Positions 34,330 to 42,067 of a DNA stretch of 64,000 nt are shown one piece after another. Source of the stretch: JAWSUT01 sp033549345 (GTDB taxonomy: Bacteria; Bacillota; Dethiobacteria; Dethiobacterales; Dethiobacteraceae); NCBI GenBank assembly GCA_033549345.1, contig JAWSUT010000005.1, positions 1-64,000 of the forward strand, given 5' to 3'. A model generated the notes under the pieces. The model was not told where the DNA came from. It did no database searches and saw nothing but the letters and a program-made list of their open reading frames with translations. The first letter of the stretch is position 1, and the number at the start of each line of letters is the position of its first letter. A program made the translations under genes and the position numbers.

Positions 34330-34626
34330 ATGACAACAGAGCATGGTTATAACAAACCGCAAAGCGGACACAGGCTGGTTATTCATAACCGGGAGACTAT
34401 GGATGTGACGGGTGTGATTCATGTTGACAGCTTTGATGATGAGGAGGTAATCCTGGAAACGGAACAGGGACTGCTGGCAATTCACGGGGAGGATCTTCAT
34501 ATCAAACAGCTGAACCTGGAAAAAGGCGAACTGGCCATTGAAGGATTAATACTGGAACTGGCTTATTCAGACGACAAGCGTTTCCGTGACCGCGGCAAGG
34601 GTATTTTTGAGCGTTTGTTTAAATAA
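34330..34626 (+). CDS. yabP: Sporulation protein YabP
   Basis: A 98-residue YabP/YqfC-family protein, made in the mother cell in B. subtilis and linked to spore coat or cortex. It includes HRLVIHNRETMDVTGVIHVDSFDDEEVIL and GLLAIHGEDLHIKQLNLE in pieces typical of the family. ATG at 34330 follows AAAGGAGGATG. A weak sigma-E-like pair (ATA at 34268-34270, CATA at 34286-34289) lies upstream. yabQ follows. Confidence 0.93.
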   Translation: MTTEHGYNKPQSGHRLVIHNRETMDVTGVIHVDSFDDEEVILETEQGLLAIHGEDLHIKQLNLEKGELAIEGLILELAYSDDKRFRDRGKGIFERLFK

Positions 34627-34646
34627 TTTGCCGGGGGGCTTACTTC

Positions 34647-35123
34647 GTGCAGGACAGTTTTATCGTTGAGCAGGTGGGAACATTTGTCGTAACGATTGCC
34701 CTGGGGCTGGTCATCGGCTTTACATACGATACGCTCAGGGCGTTAAAAACAGTGGTTAAAATTTCCAGACGGGTGCAGTTTTTTACTGACCTCTTTTATT
34801 GGCTGGTCATGACAGCGTTGACATTTGTAGCACTTCTAGCCAGCAACTGGGGCGAAGTGCGGGCATATGTATTTATCGGGCTGGGCACAGGGGGCGTTTT
34901 TTACGTACTGGTGCTTAGCAAACCGTGGTTTTACCTTGTTTCCCGGGTATTTTCTTTCATAGCAGCTCTTTTATTCCGCATGACAAGGCCCTTGGTCTTC
35001 TTACTGCAAAAGACAAACAGGACACTGAAACTAATTTATGGCAGGCTGTCAGGCAACGCTGCCCGCGGGCGGCAGGCCATGGCAAAAATTAAATTTACGA
35101 TAAAAAGAAAAAAGAAGGAATAA
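34647..35123 (+). CDS. yabQ: Spore cortex membrane protein YabQ
   Basis: A 158-residue protein with about four membrane helices in its first 115 residues and a very basic tail (KIKFTIKRKKKE). YabQ is needed for spore cortex formation in B. subtilis. The GTG start at 34647 follows GGGGGG. The yabP-yabQ-divIC order is conserved, which supports the assignment more than the sequence itself, as YabQ diverges quickly. Confidence 0.88.
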   Translation: MQDSFIVEQVGTFVVTIALGLVIGFTYDTLRALKTVVKISRRVQFFTDLFYWLVMTALTFVALLASNWGEVRAYVFIGLGTGGVFYVLVLSKPWFYLVSRVFSFIAALLFRMTRPLVFLLQKTNRTLKLIYGRLSGNAARGRQAMAKIKFTIKRKKKE

Positions 35124-35178
35124 ACTCCCTCTGCCTAGAAATATTTAGCAAATCGTCTGTTGCCCGGCAGGAGGAAAC

Positions 35179-35538
35179 ATGAAAGCAGCCCCCATTAGAC
35201 AAAACAAAAAACTTGCATATCTGCCCACAGCAAAACAGGCCATTCCTGTACGAAAGCGTCTCGTAAGTGGCCTGGTACTTCTTATTGTCCTTTATTTTAC
35301 CTTTCTTTTTGCCACCCAGTATTGGCGTCTGGTCCAGCTGCGCAGTACCCTGGAATCAATCGAGCATGATATTCAGGTCGTGCGTCAACAAAACGAAAAA
35401 ATGCTCAGGGAAATTGAGCGAATGAATTCACCGGCGTATCTGGAGGAAATGGCACGTCAGGAACTGGGAATGGTTCGTTCAGGAGAGCTTTTATTCTTTT
35501 TCAGGGATTCGGACAAACCGTTTCCCCGAAATCCGTAA
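35179..35538 (+). CDS. divIC: Cell-division septum initiator DivIC/FtsB family
   Basis: A 119-residue bitopic protein: a short cytoplasmic N-terminus, one membrane helix at about 31-52, then a coiled coil (54-90) and the conserved SPAYLEEMARQELGMVRSGE segment. It belongs to the divisome trio with DivIB/FtsQ and FtsL. ATG at 35179 follows GCAGGAGGAAAC. Placement after yabQ and before the S1-domain gene is as in B. subtilis. Confidence 0.92.
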   Translation: MKAAPIRQNKKLAYLPTAKQAIPVRKRLVSGLVLLIVLYFTFLFATQYWRLVQLRSTLESIEHDIQVVRQQNEKMLREIERMNSPAYLEEMARQELGMVRSGELLFFFRDSDKPFPRNP

Positions 35539-35551
35539 ATAGCCAAAATTC

Positions 35552-35579
35552 TTGACAAAATAGTAAAACCCGTTATAAT
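35552..35579 (+). promoter_or_regulatory. Sigma-A promoter of the S1-domain gene
   Basis: TTGACA (35552-35557), 16-base spacer, TATAAT (35574-35579). Both hexamers are exact. Confidence 0.85.
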
Positions 35580-35616
35580 TAGGGTAGATAATTCTGCAAG
35601 GGGGAATATTTTTAGT

Positions 35617-36006
35617 ATGTCTTTAGTGGTGGGCGCCATCGTCGAGGGAGTGGTAACCGGTATCACTCACTTCGGAGCCTTTATTCAACTTTCTAACGGT
35701 GAAACCGGCCTTGTTCATATTTCTGAGGTAGCAGATTCCTATGTCAAAGATATTAATGAGCACCTGCAGAAAAAGGATAAGGTTCAGGTGAAAATTCTTT
35801 CCGTTGACGGTAATGGAAAAATAGGCCTGTCAATTAAGCAGGTAAAAAAAGAGGGCCGCGGTTCCCACAGTAAAGCTTCCCGCGTGTCTTTCGAGGATAA
35901 AATGAACAAGTTTTTAAAGGACAGCGACGAACGGCTTCAGGACCTGCGCCGCAACACTGAATCCAAACGCGGCGGCAAGGGGTCATCATTTAAAGCAAAT
36001 GTATAA
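35617..36006 (+). CDS. S1 RNA-binding domain protein (YabR type)
   Basis: A 129-residue protein with one S1 domain at 1-72 (VGAIVEGVVTGITHFGAFIQL, GLVHISEVADSYVKD) and a basic, disordered tail. It is the yabR position of Bacillus. S1 proteins of this size bind RNA or ribosomes; the exact role is not known. Strong sigma-A promoter upstream and perfect terminator downstream indicate constitutive single-gene expression. Confidence 0.92.
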   Translation: MSLVVGAIVEGVVTGITHFGAFIQLSNGETGLVHISEVADSYVKDINEHLQKKDKVQVKILSVDGNGKIGLSIKQVKKEGRGSHSKASRVSFEDKMNKFLKDSDERLQDLRRNTESKRGGKGSSFKANV

Positions 36007-36011
36007 CCGTT

Positions 36012-36046
36012 ACAGGTATCCCTGCAGGGATACCTGTTTTTATTTT
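36012..36046 (+). terminator. Rho-independent terminator after S1-domain gene
   Basis: ACAGGTATCCC (36012-36022), loop TGCA, GGGATACCTGT (36027-36037), then TTTTATTTT. Confidence 0.93.
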
Positions 36047-36066
36047 ACTGTTCTCCGGAGGGTAAT

Positions 36067-36963
36067 ATGACTATTGCTGTTGTCGATATCGGCACAAATT
36101 CCACCCGTCTGCTTGTTGCTCAGTATACACGGGGTACTCTGTGCATCGTACACAGGGATCTTGTCACAACACGACTGGGCGCCGGGCTGATGGAACACGG
36201 CGTTCTCAGTATGGAGGGAAAAGAAGCCACAGCTGCTGCCGTCCGGAGATTTGCCGGCCAGGCCGGAAAACTCAAAGCAGCGGAGGTCCTACTTCTGGGC
36301 ACAAGCGCAATGCGTGAGGCACAGGATGGGCCGGAGTTTGCCCGTCTGCTTGAACGGGATACGGGCTGCAGAGTGGAAATCCTATCGGCGGAAGCGGAAG
36401 CGTTCTATAGTTATAGGGGCGCTGTCAAAAGCCTGCCGCAATACTGCTTACCCGTTGTTTTTGACCTGGGAGGCGGTTCCTGTGAACTGGCCTGGGAGAA
36501 TGGTTTGTTGCAGACCGTCAGTCTTAAAATCGGTGCGGTATATGTAACGGACACATTTTTTCTTCAGGATCCCCCAACTGCGGGTGAGGTGGCTGCTGCC
36601 GCAGAACACATACGCACATCGCTAATGCGGGTCTGCCCCCAGGGGCGGCCGCTGATCGGCGTGGGCGGTACGGTGACAAATTTGGCGGCGATGGCCCTGG
36701 AGCTTTCACCCTACAGCCCGGAAGCTGTGCATGGATTTATTTTGGAACGCGGGTTGATAAAGAGCCAGCTTGAACGCATGCTGACTCTGAAAACCGCAGA
36801 CAGGGAGCAGCTGCAGGGGATTCAGAAGAACCGGGCTGCAATTTTGCCCGCCGGTACCCTTGTGGTGGATATGCTGCTTGAACTGTGCAACTCATCCCAA
36901 CTGGTCGTATCAGAAGGGGATTTACTTCTGGGCCGGTTGTATGGCTTTATTTCAGAAGCATAA
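36067..36963 (+). CDS. Ppx/GppA-family exopolyphosphatase
   Basis: A 298-residue sugar-kinase/actin-fold phosphatase that removes phosphate from polyphosphate or pppGpp. Motifs: VVDIGTNSTRLLVAQ at the start, VFDLGGGSCELAW, and GVGGTVTNLAAM. It is the short two-domain form, without the extra C-terminal domains of E. coli Ppx. ATG at 36067 follows GGAGGGTA. Its 3' end overlaps the convergent ydcZ-type gene by 17 bases. Confidence 0.92.
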   Translation: MTIAVVDIGTNSTRLLVAQYTRGTLCIVHRDLVTTRLGAGLMEHGVLSMEGKEATAAAVRRFAGQAGKLKAAEVLLLGTSAMREAQDGPEFARLLERDTGCRVEILSAEAEAFYSYRGAVKSLPQYCLPVVFDLGGGSCELAWENGLLQTVSLKIGAVYVTDTFFLQDPPTAGEVAAAAEHIRTSLMRVCPQGRPLIGVGGTVTNLAAMALELSPYSPEAVHGFILERGLIKSQLERMLTLKTADREQLQGIQKNRAAILPAGTLVVDMLLELCNSSQLVVSEGDLLLGRLYGFISEA

Positions 36964-37387
36964 ATTTAGCACCTAAGGCAAGAAGTGCAACACCAACCGC
37001 TTTGAGCCAACTGAAAGGGATTCGTTCCAGACCGAAAAAACCAAAATGGTCAATGAGCAGGGCGGTTCCCACCTGGCCTACAATAATGGCTGTTGTGGCT
37101 GTTGCCACCCCGACACGGGATATGCTGGCCACTACTGTGTAGAGAATAATAACGCCAATGACACCGCCAAGATAGAAATACCAGGGGGCCTGCGTAATTT
37201 TACCCAGGTCGCCACGACCGAGACGGAAGAGATAAAGAGCCAGGATTAATGTCAGTGTTCCAACAATATGAACGACAAACGTCGCTTCCAGCAGCCCGAT
37301 GATTTTGCCCAGGCCTGTATTGATTGAACCCTGCACAGCCATGGAAACCCCGGCAATGAATGCGAGCAGAAGAGCGATAAGAAACAT
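36947..37387 (-). CDS. DMT-type membrane protein, YdcZ (DUF606) family
   Basis: A 146-residue protein of about five helices. Its start (LIALLLAFIAGVSMAVQGSIN) and the segment GVIGVIILYTVVASISRVGVATA are typical of the half-size DUF606 branch of drug/metabolite transporters, which usually act as dimers. ATG at 37385-37387 follows AGGAGGT. It is read against all its neighbours, between ppx and feoB, suggesting insertion into the conserved order. Substrate unknown. Confidence 0.85.
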   Translation of the reverse strand: MFLIALLLAFIAGVSMAVQGSINTGLGKIIGLLEATFVVHIVGTLTLILALYLFRLGRGDLGKITQAPWYFYLGGVIGVIILYTVVASISRVGVATATTAIIVGQVGTALLIDHFGFFGLERIPFSWLKAVGVALLALGAKFMLLK

Positions 37388-37429
37388 GAACGGACCTCCT
37401 TATAGACACATCCATATTGTGTACGGCAG

Positions 37430-37485
37430 AAAGAGCGTCTATGCGGAAATTTTAATTTCCGGCAAGACGGCTCTTTTTTTTGCAT
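37430..37485 (+). terminator. Long hairpin with T run ahead of feoB
   Basis: AAGAGC and GTCT pair with AGAC and GCTCTT, with one bulged G; an inner stem GGAAATT/AATTTCC is separated by a 4x4 internal loop. Eight T follow. It ends 25 bases before the feoB start, so it is either a terminator for read-through from ppx or a leader attenuator of feoB. Confidence 0.65.
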
Positions 37486-37510
37486 AGTATTCAAGCGAGG
37501 AGGTGGACAG

Positions 37511-39421
37511 GTGAAAACACTGGCACTTGTGGGTAATCCCAATGTAGGAAAAAGTGTACTTTTTTATCATCTTACAGGAAACTATGTGACCGTTTCGAAT
37601 TACCCGGGGACAACGGTAGAAATTTCCCGTGGCATGGCCAATGTATACGGCAAAAGCTATACTGTTTATGATACACCGGGCATGTATAGCCTTTCACCCG
37701 TTACCGAAGAGGAAGCCGTGACCCGGCGGCTTTTGATGGAAAAGCCACCTGATCTCATTGTTCATGTGGTTGACGCTAAAAATTTGCCGCGTATGCTGCC
37801 GCTGACACTGGAGCTGCAGAGCCTCGGCCTGCCCATAATTTTAGTCCTTAATATGATGGATGAAGCTGAAAAACTGAGAGTACATATCAACCGACCGGCA
37901 TTGGCGGCACGACTGGGTATTCCTGTCCTGGAAGCAGCATTTGGTGACGGACGGGGCGTTCATGCGCTTAAAAGAGAGATAATGCAGCAGACGCAGGGCA
38001 GGCCGGCCCAAACTCCATGCAACCGTGCCCCCGCCGTGGTGCAAAAAACAGCAGCCTGTCTTGAAGGCCGGTATCCAATCCCCCGTCAGGTTGTGGCCAG
38101 GTTGTTTCTGGAAGATGACAGTGAAATTATCAGGATGGTTCATAAAGAAGAACGTTCCGAAGTTGTGCAAAGATGCCTGCAAATGCAAAGAAATACTGCC
38201 GGAGAGCGCTGCCAGTTTGATTTTGCGCTGGGAATCCGTCAGGAAGCGCAGCAGATTCTGGCAGGGTTGTTTCGAGCCGGCAGTGACGCCGGTAAGGGTT
38301 GGTTGGACCGCTTTACTCTCAATCCTCTGGGAGGCCTTCTGGTTACCGTACTTGTCCTGTATATCGGCCTGTATCTGATTGTGGGCCGCTTTGGCGCAGG
38401 TACCCTGGTGGACCTTCTGGAAGGGATATTGTTTGGGGAAATTATTATTCCGGAAATTTCCGGTTGGGTAAACACGTATCTTCCCTGGTTTGTGTTACGT
38501 GAACTGCTGGCCGGGGAATTCGGTATACTAACGTTGGGATTCCGGTATGCTTTTGGTATCATTCTGCCCATAGTCGGTACATTTTTCTTTGTCTTTGCCG
38601 TATTGGAAGATACTGGTTATCTGCCCAGGCTGGCATATTGGCTTGACAGCCTGATGGGGAAAATCGGCTTAAACGGCCGTGCTGTGATTCCACTGACTCT
38701 TGGCCTGGGTTGCGGGACAATGGCCGTTCTTGTCACAAGGACACTGGAAAGCAGGCGGGAACGGGTGATTGCCACTTTCCTGCTGGCGCTGGCAGTGCCC
38801 TGTTCGGCACAGCTTGGACTGATTATGGCTCTTTTATCAAAAGAGCCGGTTTATCTGCTGATCTGGGTCTGTATGGTGAGTGGGATATTTCTTTTTGCCG
38901 GTCAGGTGCTGCATGTTTTTCTTCCCGGCATAAGGGCTCCCTTCTTTATGGAACTGCCGCCTTTGCGGATGCCCAAACTCAATGCCATTCTACAGAAAAC
39001 ACTGGCCAGAATGCACTGGTATTTCCTTGAGATCATTCCGGTATTTATCGTGGTCAGCGTTTCACTTTTCATCCTGCGTGAAGTGGGGCTGCTGAACAGA
39101 ATGGCAGAGTGGCTGACGCCGCTGCTCGGCGGGATGGGGCTGCCGCCACAGCTTTCGCTCGTTTTCCTCTACGGTTTTTTCAGAAGGGATTACGGCGCAG
39201 CGGGCCTGTTTGACCTTTACCGGGCAGGGCAAATCAGTGGGGAGCAGCTGCTGGTGGCAGCGGTGGTCCTGACGTTGTTTTTGCCTTGTCTGGCACAACT
39301 GGCCATTATGGTTCGGGAGCGGGGTATCCTGGTTTCTGCGGCTATTGCCGCTTCTGTATTCATGCTTGCCTTTGCTGCAGGCTTTTTGCTCCGATTTGCT
39401 CTTGGCCTGCCACCCATGTAG
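37511..39421 (+). CDS. feoB: FeoB-type ferrous iron transporter (divergent gate motif)
   Basis: A 636-residue transporter with an N-terminal G protein (GNPNVGKS at 8-15, DTPG, NMMD) and a membrane part with two Gate domains from about residue 270. It should import Fe(II). The first gate has GLGCGTMAVLVTRTLE where canonical FeoB has GCNVPAxxATR, so the conserved Asn-Val-Pro is missing; the length is also below the usual 650-770. Metal choice may therefore differ. GTG at 37511 follows GGAGGTG. feoA follows, the reverse of the usual order. Confidence 0.85.
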   Translation: MKTLALVGNPNVGKSVLFYHLTGNYVTVSNYPGTTVEISRGMANVYGKSYTVYDTPGMYSLSPVTEEEAVTRRLLMEKPPDLIVHVVDAKNLPRMLPLTLELQSLGLPIILVLNMMDEAEKLRVHINRPALAARLGIPVLEAAFGDGRGVHALKREIMQQTQGRPAQTPCNRAPAVVQKTAACLEGRYPIPRQVVARLFLEDDSEIIRMVHKEERSEVVQRCLQMQRNTAGERCQFDFALGIRQEAQQILAGLFRAGSDAGKGWLDRFTLNPLGGLLVTVLVLYIGLYLIVGRFGAGTLVDLLEGILFGEIIIPEISGWVNTYLPWFVLRELLAGEFGILTLGFRYAFGIILPIVGTFFFVFAVLEDTGYLPRLAYWLDSLMGKIGLNGRAVIPLTLGLGCGTMAVLVTRTLESRRERVIATFLLALAVPCSAQLGLIMALLSKEPVYLLIWVCMVSGIFLFAGQVLHVFLPGIRAPFFMELPPLRMPKLNAILQKTLARMHWYFLEIIPVFIVVSVSLFILREVGLLNRMAEWLTPLLGGMGLPPQLSLVFLYGFFRRDYGAAGLFDLYRAGQISGEQLLVAAVVLTLFLPCLAQLAIMVRERGILVSAAIAASVFMLAFAAGFLLRFALGLPPM

Positions 39422-39435
39422 AAGGAGGAACTGCT

Positions 39436-39663
39436 ATGTTTAACCGAAAAACGCTGAGCAGCTGCCGTGTGGGAGATTGGGGAGATATTGCCGAATTAGA
39501 TACATTTGACCGCACAATCCTTGGAAAACTGATGAGTCTCGGCATTGTTCCGGGAACTTCCGTCCGCGTGTTGCGAACGCATCCGGGGTTTCTTCTACAG
39601 GCAGGACATACAAAAGTGGCGCTGGACCGCCGTCTGGCGGCATATATAGTTCTGGAAAAATGA
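39436..39663 (+). CDS. feoA: FeoA-domain protein
   Basis: A 75-residue SH3-like protein that assists FeoB. GKLMSLGIVPGTSVRVLRTHP is the usual FeoA core. ATG at 39436 follows GAAGGAGG, 14 bases after feoB, so the pair is one transcript. Longer in-frame starts would run back into feoB and lack a ribosome site. Confidence 0.9.
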   Translation: MFNRKTLSSCRVGDWGDIAELDTFDRTILGKLMSLGIVPGTSVRVLRTHPGFLLQAGHTKVALDRRLAAYIVLEK

Positions 39664-39672
39664 GGATATTAT

Positions 39673-39739
39673 TTGTCGAAAAGTTTTTTTACCTGGGTGC
39701 CTGACTTAGACAAATTACTGGATCAAAAGAAATTATAAT
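39673..39739 (+). promoter_or_regulatory. Spo0A-controlled sigma-A promoter of spoIIE
   Basis: -35 TAGACA (39707-39712), 21-base spacer, -10 TATAAT (39734-39739). An exact Spo0A box TTGTCGAA lies at 39673-39680, and a second, inverted and one mismatch away (TTAGACAA, 39706-39713), covers the -35. The over-long spacer and the 0A boxes are hallmarks of Spo0A~P-activated spoII promoters in Bacillus. Confidence 0.8.
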
Positions 39740-39771
39740 GTGAGGGAGGCGAAAATAAAAGGGGGATTCCT

Positions 39772-41946
39772 ATGCCTGAGCGCAGTTCAGCGATTGAACC
39801 GTATCTGAGAATCGGTGGAACGGATGCAAGGGCGGCGACCAGAAAGATGAGAATACGCAGCATAGACTTTCCCGGAGAGCTGTTTACCTGGGAGACGTTA
39901 GGTGCGGTCGTTGCACTCGCTCTCCTGACAAACCTCCGTCTGATGGGAGAGTTGTCTCCGTTTGGCTTTGCGTTTTGGGTTGTGGCCGGACGTGGTGAAT
40001 ACAGGAGAACGGTACTTTATAGTATCGTTATGCTGGCAGCGGCAATGGTTACGGGAGGAACACTCTACATGTCTGGGCTGGCATTGGCTGCGGTTATCTT
40101 CTGGACCATTACTCTTGGTGTCCAAAGAGTGCGGATTCCCCTGACGATTCTTACCGGGATAGCCTTGTTTGCCGGGGCATTACCCCGCCTCTGGTTACAT
40201 GGGTTTAATACATATGACATTATGCTGCTTACCATGGAAGTGCTGCTGGCTATGCTGGCTGCCGCCGTTTTTTTGCAAGTATACAGGCATCCCCCGGCAA
40301 CTCTCTATCCGGACAGGCATATCGAAGGGCTGACATCATGGATCGTATTTGCCGGTCTGCTGTTGTTATCGCTGGTACAGGGTGATACAGCGCTTTCCCT
40401 GTTGGCGGGAGGTATCGCCAGGGTGATTGTGCTGTGGGCATCTTTCTGGTTTGGCCCCGGTCTGGCCGCCGCAACAGGTGCCTTGCTTGGGTTTTTACTG
40501 GGCGTACAGGGCAGCGGCTTTATCTGGTTGGGTGTGCTGACGTTTGCCGGTTTTCTGGCCGGACTGTTTAAACCCTACGGGAAACTGCCTACCGCAATGG
40601 GTTTTTTACTGGGAAGCGGCATACTTTCTCTTTATATTGCAGGGTGGGAATCTGTTCCCACAGAACTGACAGTTACAGCTTCGGCGATTGTCTTTTTCCT
40701 CCTGGGGCCTGTAGTGCCAATCCGTCTGCAGGCCCTGGCTCCTTTTTTGCAGCGCGGGCCGCAGGATGAGTCTGAACGGATGCGTGACCTGACGGCTGTA
40801 CGTATTAAAGATTACGCACTGGTGTTTCGGGAACTGTCTGAAGCGTTCGGACAAGCTGCCGGCAGGGAGCTGGAAAATGCTCCACCCATGACAACCTTTG
40901 TGGAGGCGGTAGTTGAGCGTGTCTGTAAATATTGTCCATCACGCAGGCGGTGCTGGGAAAAAGACCTGCAGCGTACATACAATGCTCTGCTGCGGGTTCT
41001 GGCCGAACTGGAAGGCGGGCAGAATTACCGGGAAATGAAAAGCCCGGACTTTTTCCAGAAGATTTGCCGCAAGCGGGATGAGTTCCTGAGAACTGTGAGT
41101 TTTTTGCATGAACTTGAGACATACCAACACCAGTGCAGACTACGGGTGGAGGAGAGCCGCGACCTGGTAACAATGCAGTTGGAGGGGTTGTCAAATACAA
41201 TGTTTGAACTGGCAAAGGAAGTCCGCGAAGGAGTATCCGAACAGCACAAGAGAATAAAAAACCAGTATTTCCATGTGGAAATCGGTGTGGCCCAGGCTGC
41301 AAAGGGTAGTGCGGATGTCTGCGGTGATTATTACAGTTACCTGGAACTGCGTGACGGGAAGCAGGCTTTTATTGTCAGTGACGGGATGGGAAACGGCAGC
41401 AAAGCCCATGGAGAGAGCCGCTCTACTGTACACCTTGTGGAACAGCTCCTGCTGGCCGGATTCCGTAATGAGGCGGTGATTCGTACAGTCAATACCATTC
41501 TGCAACTGAGATCCTCTGAGGAAAGTTTCGCCACTCTGGATGTGCTGCTGGTGGATACGGAGAAAGGCGAGGCAGAGTTTTTAAAAATCGGTGCGGCGCC
41601 AAGTTATTTACGGCTCCGTGATCGGGTCAGAGAGATTAAGAGCCCTTCTGTTCCTTTGGGAATTCTTAATGAAGTAGAGATGAAGCCGGTAGTTGTACAG
41701 ATGGATGATGATGCGCTGATTGTCATGGTTACCGACGGAATTTACGAGGCACTGCCTGCCCAGCCGGATTGGCTGAAGAAATACCTCGCCGGCCAGACAT
41801 TGAGCCATCCACAGGTTCTGGCTGACGAAATCATCCACCATGCCCGGGTGCTCTCCGACAGTACGGAATTACGTGACGACCTCACTGTCCTTGTCTGCCG
41901 GGCTAAACGCCTGAAGCACAAAATCCGGGATTTTGTCACACGCTAA
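39772..41946 (+). CDS. spoIIE: Stage II sporulation phosphatase SpoIIE
   Basis: A 724-residue membrane protein that dephosphorylates SpoIIAA and so switches on sigma-F in the forespore. About ten membrane helices fill residues 40-315; a central domain with a cysteine set (VCKYCPSRRRC) follows; the C-terminal PP2C domain has DVCGDYYSY, DGMGNG at 537-542 and a final RDDLTVLVCR. ATG at 39772 follows GGGGGA. The promoter carries Spo0A boxes. Length is slightly below the 827 of B. subtilis. Confidence 0.96.
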   Translation: MPERSSAIEPYLRIGGTDARAATRKMRIRSIDFPGELFTWETLGAVVALALLTNLRLMGELSPFGFAFWVVAGRGEYRRTVLYSIVMLAAAMVTGGTLYMSGLALAAVIFWTITLGVQRVRIPLTILTGIALFAGALPRLWLHGFNTYDIMLLTMEVLLAMLAAAVFLQVYRHPPATLYPDRHIEGLTSWIVFAGLLLLSLVQGDTALSLLAGGIARVIVLWASFWFGPGLAAATGALLGFLLGVQGSGFIWLGVLTFAGFLAGLFKPYGKLPTAMGFLLGSGILSLYIAGWESVPTELTVTASAIVFFLLGPVVPIRLQALAPFLQRGPQDESERMRDLTAVRIKDYALVFRELSEAFGQAAGRELENAPPMTTFVEAVVERVCKYCPSRRRCWEKDLQRTYNALLRVLAELEGGQNYREMKSPDFFQKICRKRDEFLRTVSFLHELETYQHQCRLRVEESRDLVTMQLEGLSNTMFELAKEVREGVSEQHKRIKNQYFHVEIGVAQAAKGSADVCGDYYSYLELRDGKQAFIVSDGMGNGSKAHGESRSTVHLVEQLLLAGFRNEAVIRTVNTILQLRSSEESFATLDVLLVDTEKGEAEFLKIGAAPSYLRLRDRVREIKSPSVPLGILNEVEMKPVVVQMDDDALIVMVTDGIYEALPAQPDWLKKYLAGQTLSHPQVLADEIIHHARVLSDSTELRDDLTVLVCRAKRLKHKIRDFVTR

Positions 41947-41972
41947 CCTTTACTTGCCAACAATAGAAAACA

Positions 41973-42011
41973 GGCCGCCCCTAAAGACCAAAAAGGGACG
42001 GTCTTTTTTTT
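41973..42011 (+). terminator. Rho-independent terminator after spoIIE
   Basis: GGCCGCCCC (41973-41981) pairs imperfectly with GGGACGGTC (41995-42003), then eight T. Confidence 0.8.
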
Positions 42012-42067
42012 GCAGGAATTTTAAACCAGAGAGAGAAGAAGAATATGCATGAGTGGGAGGGACATGC

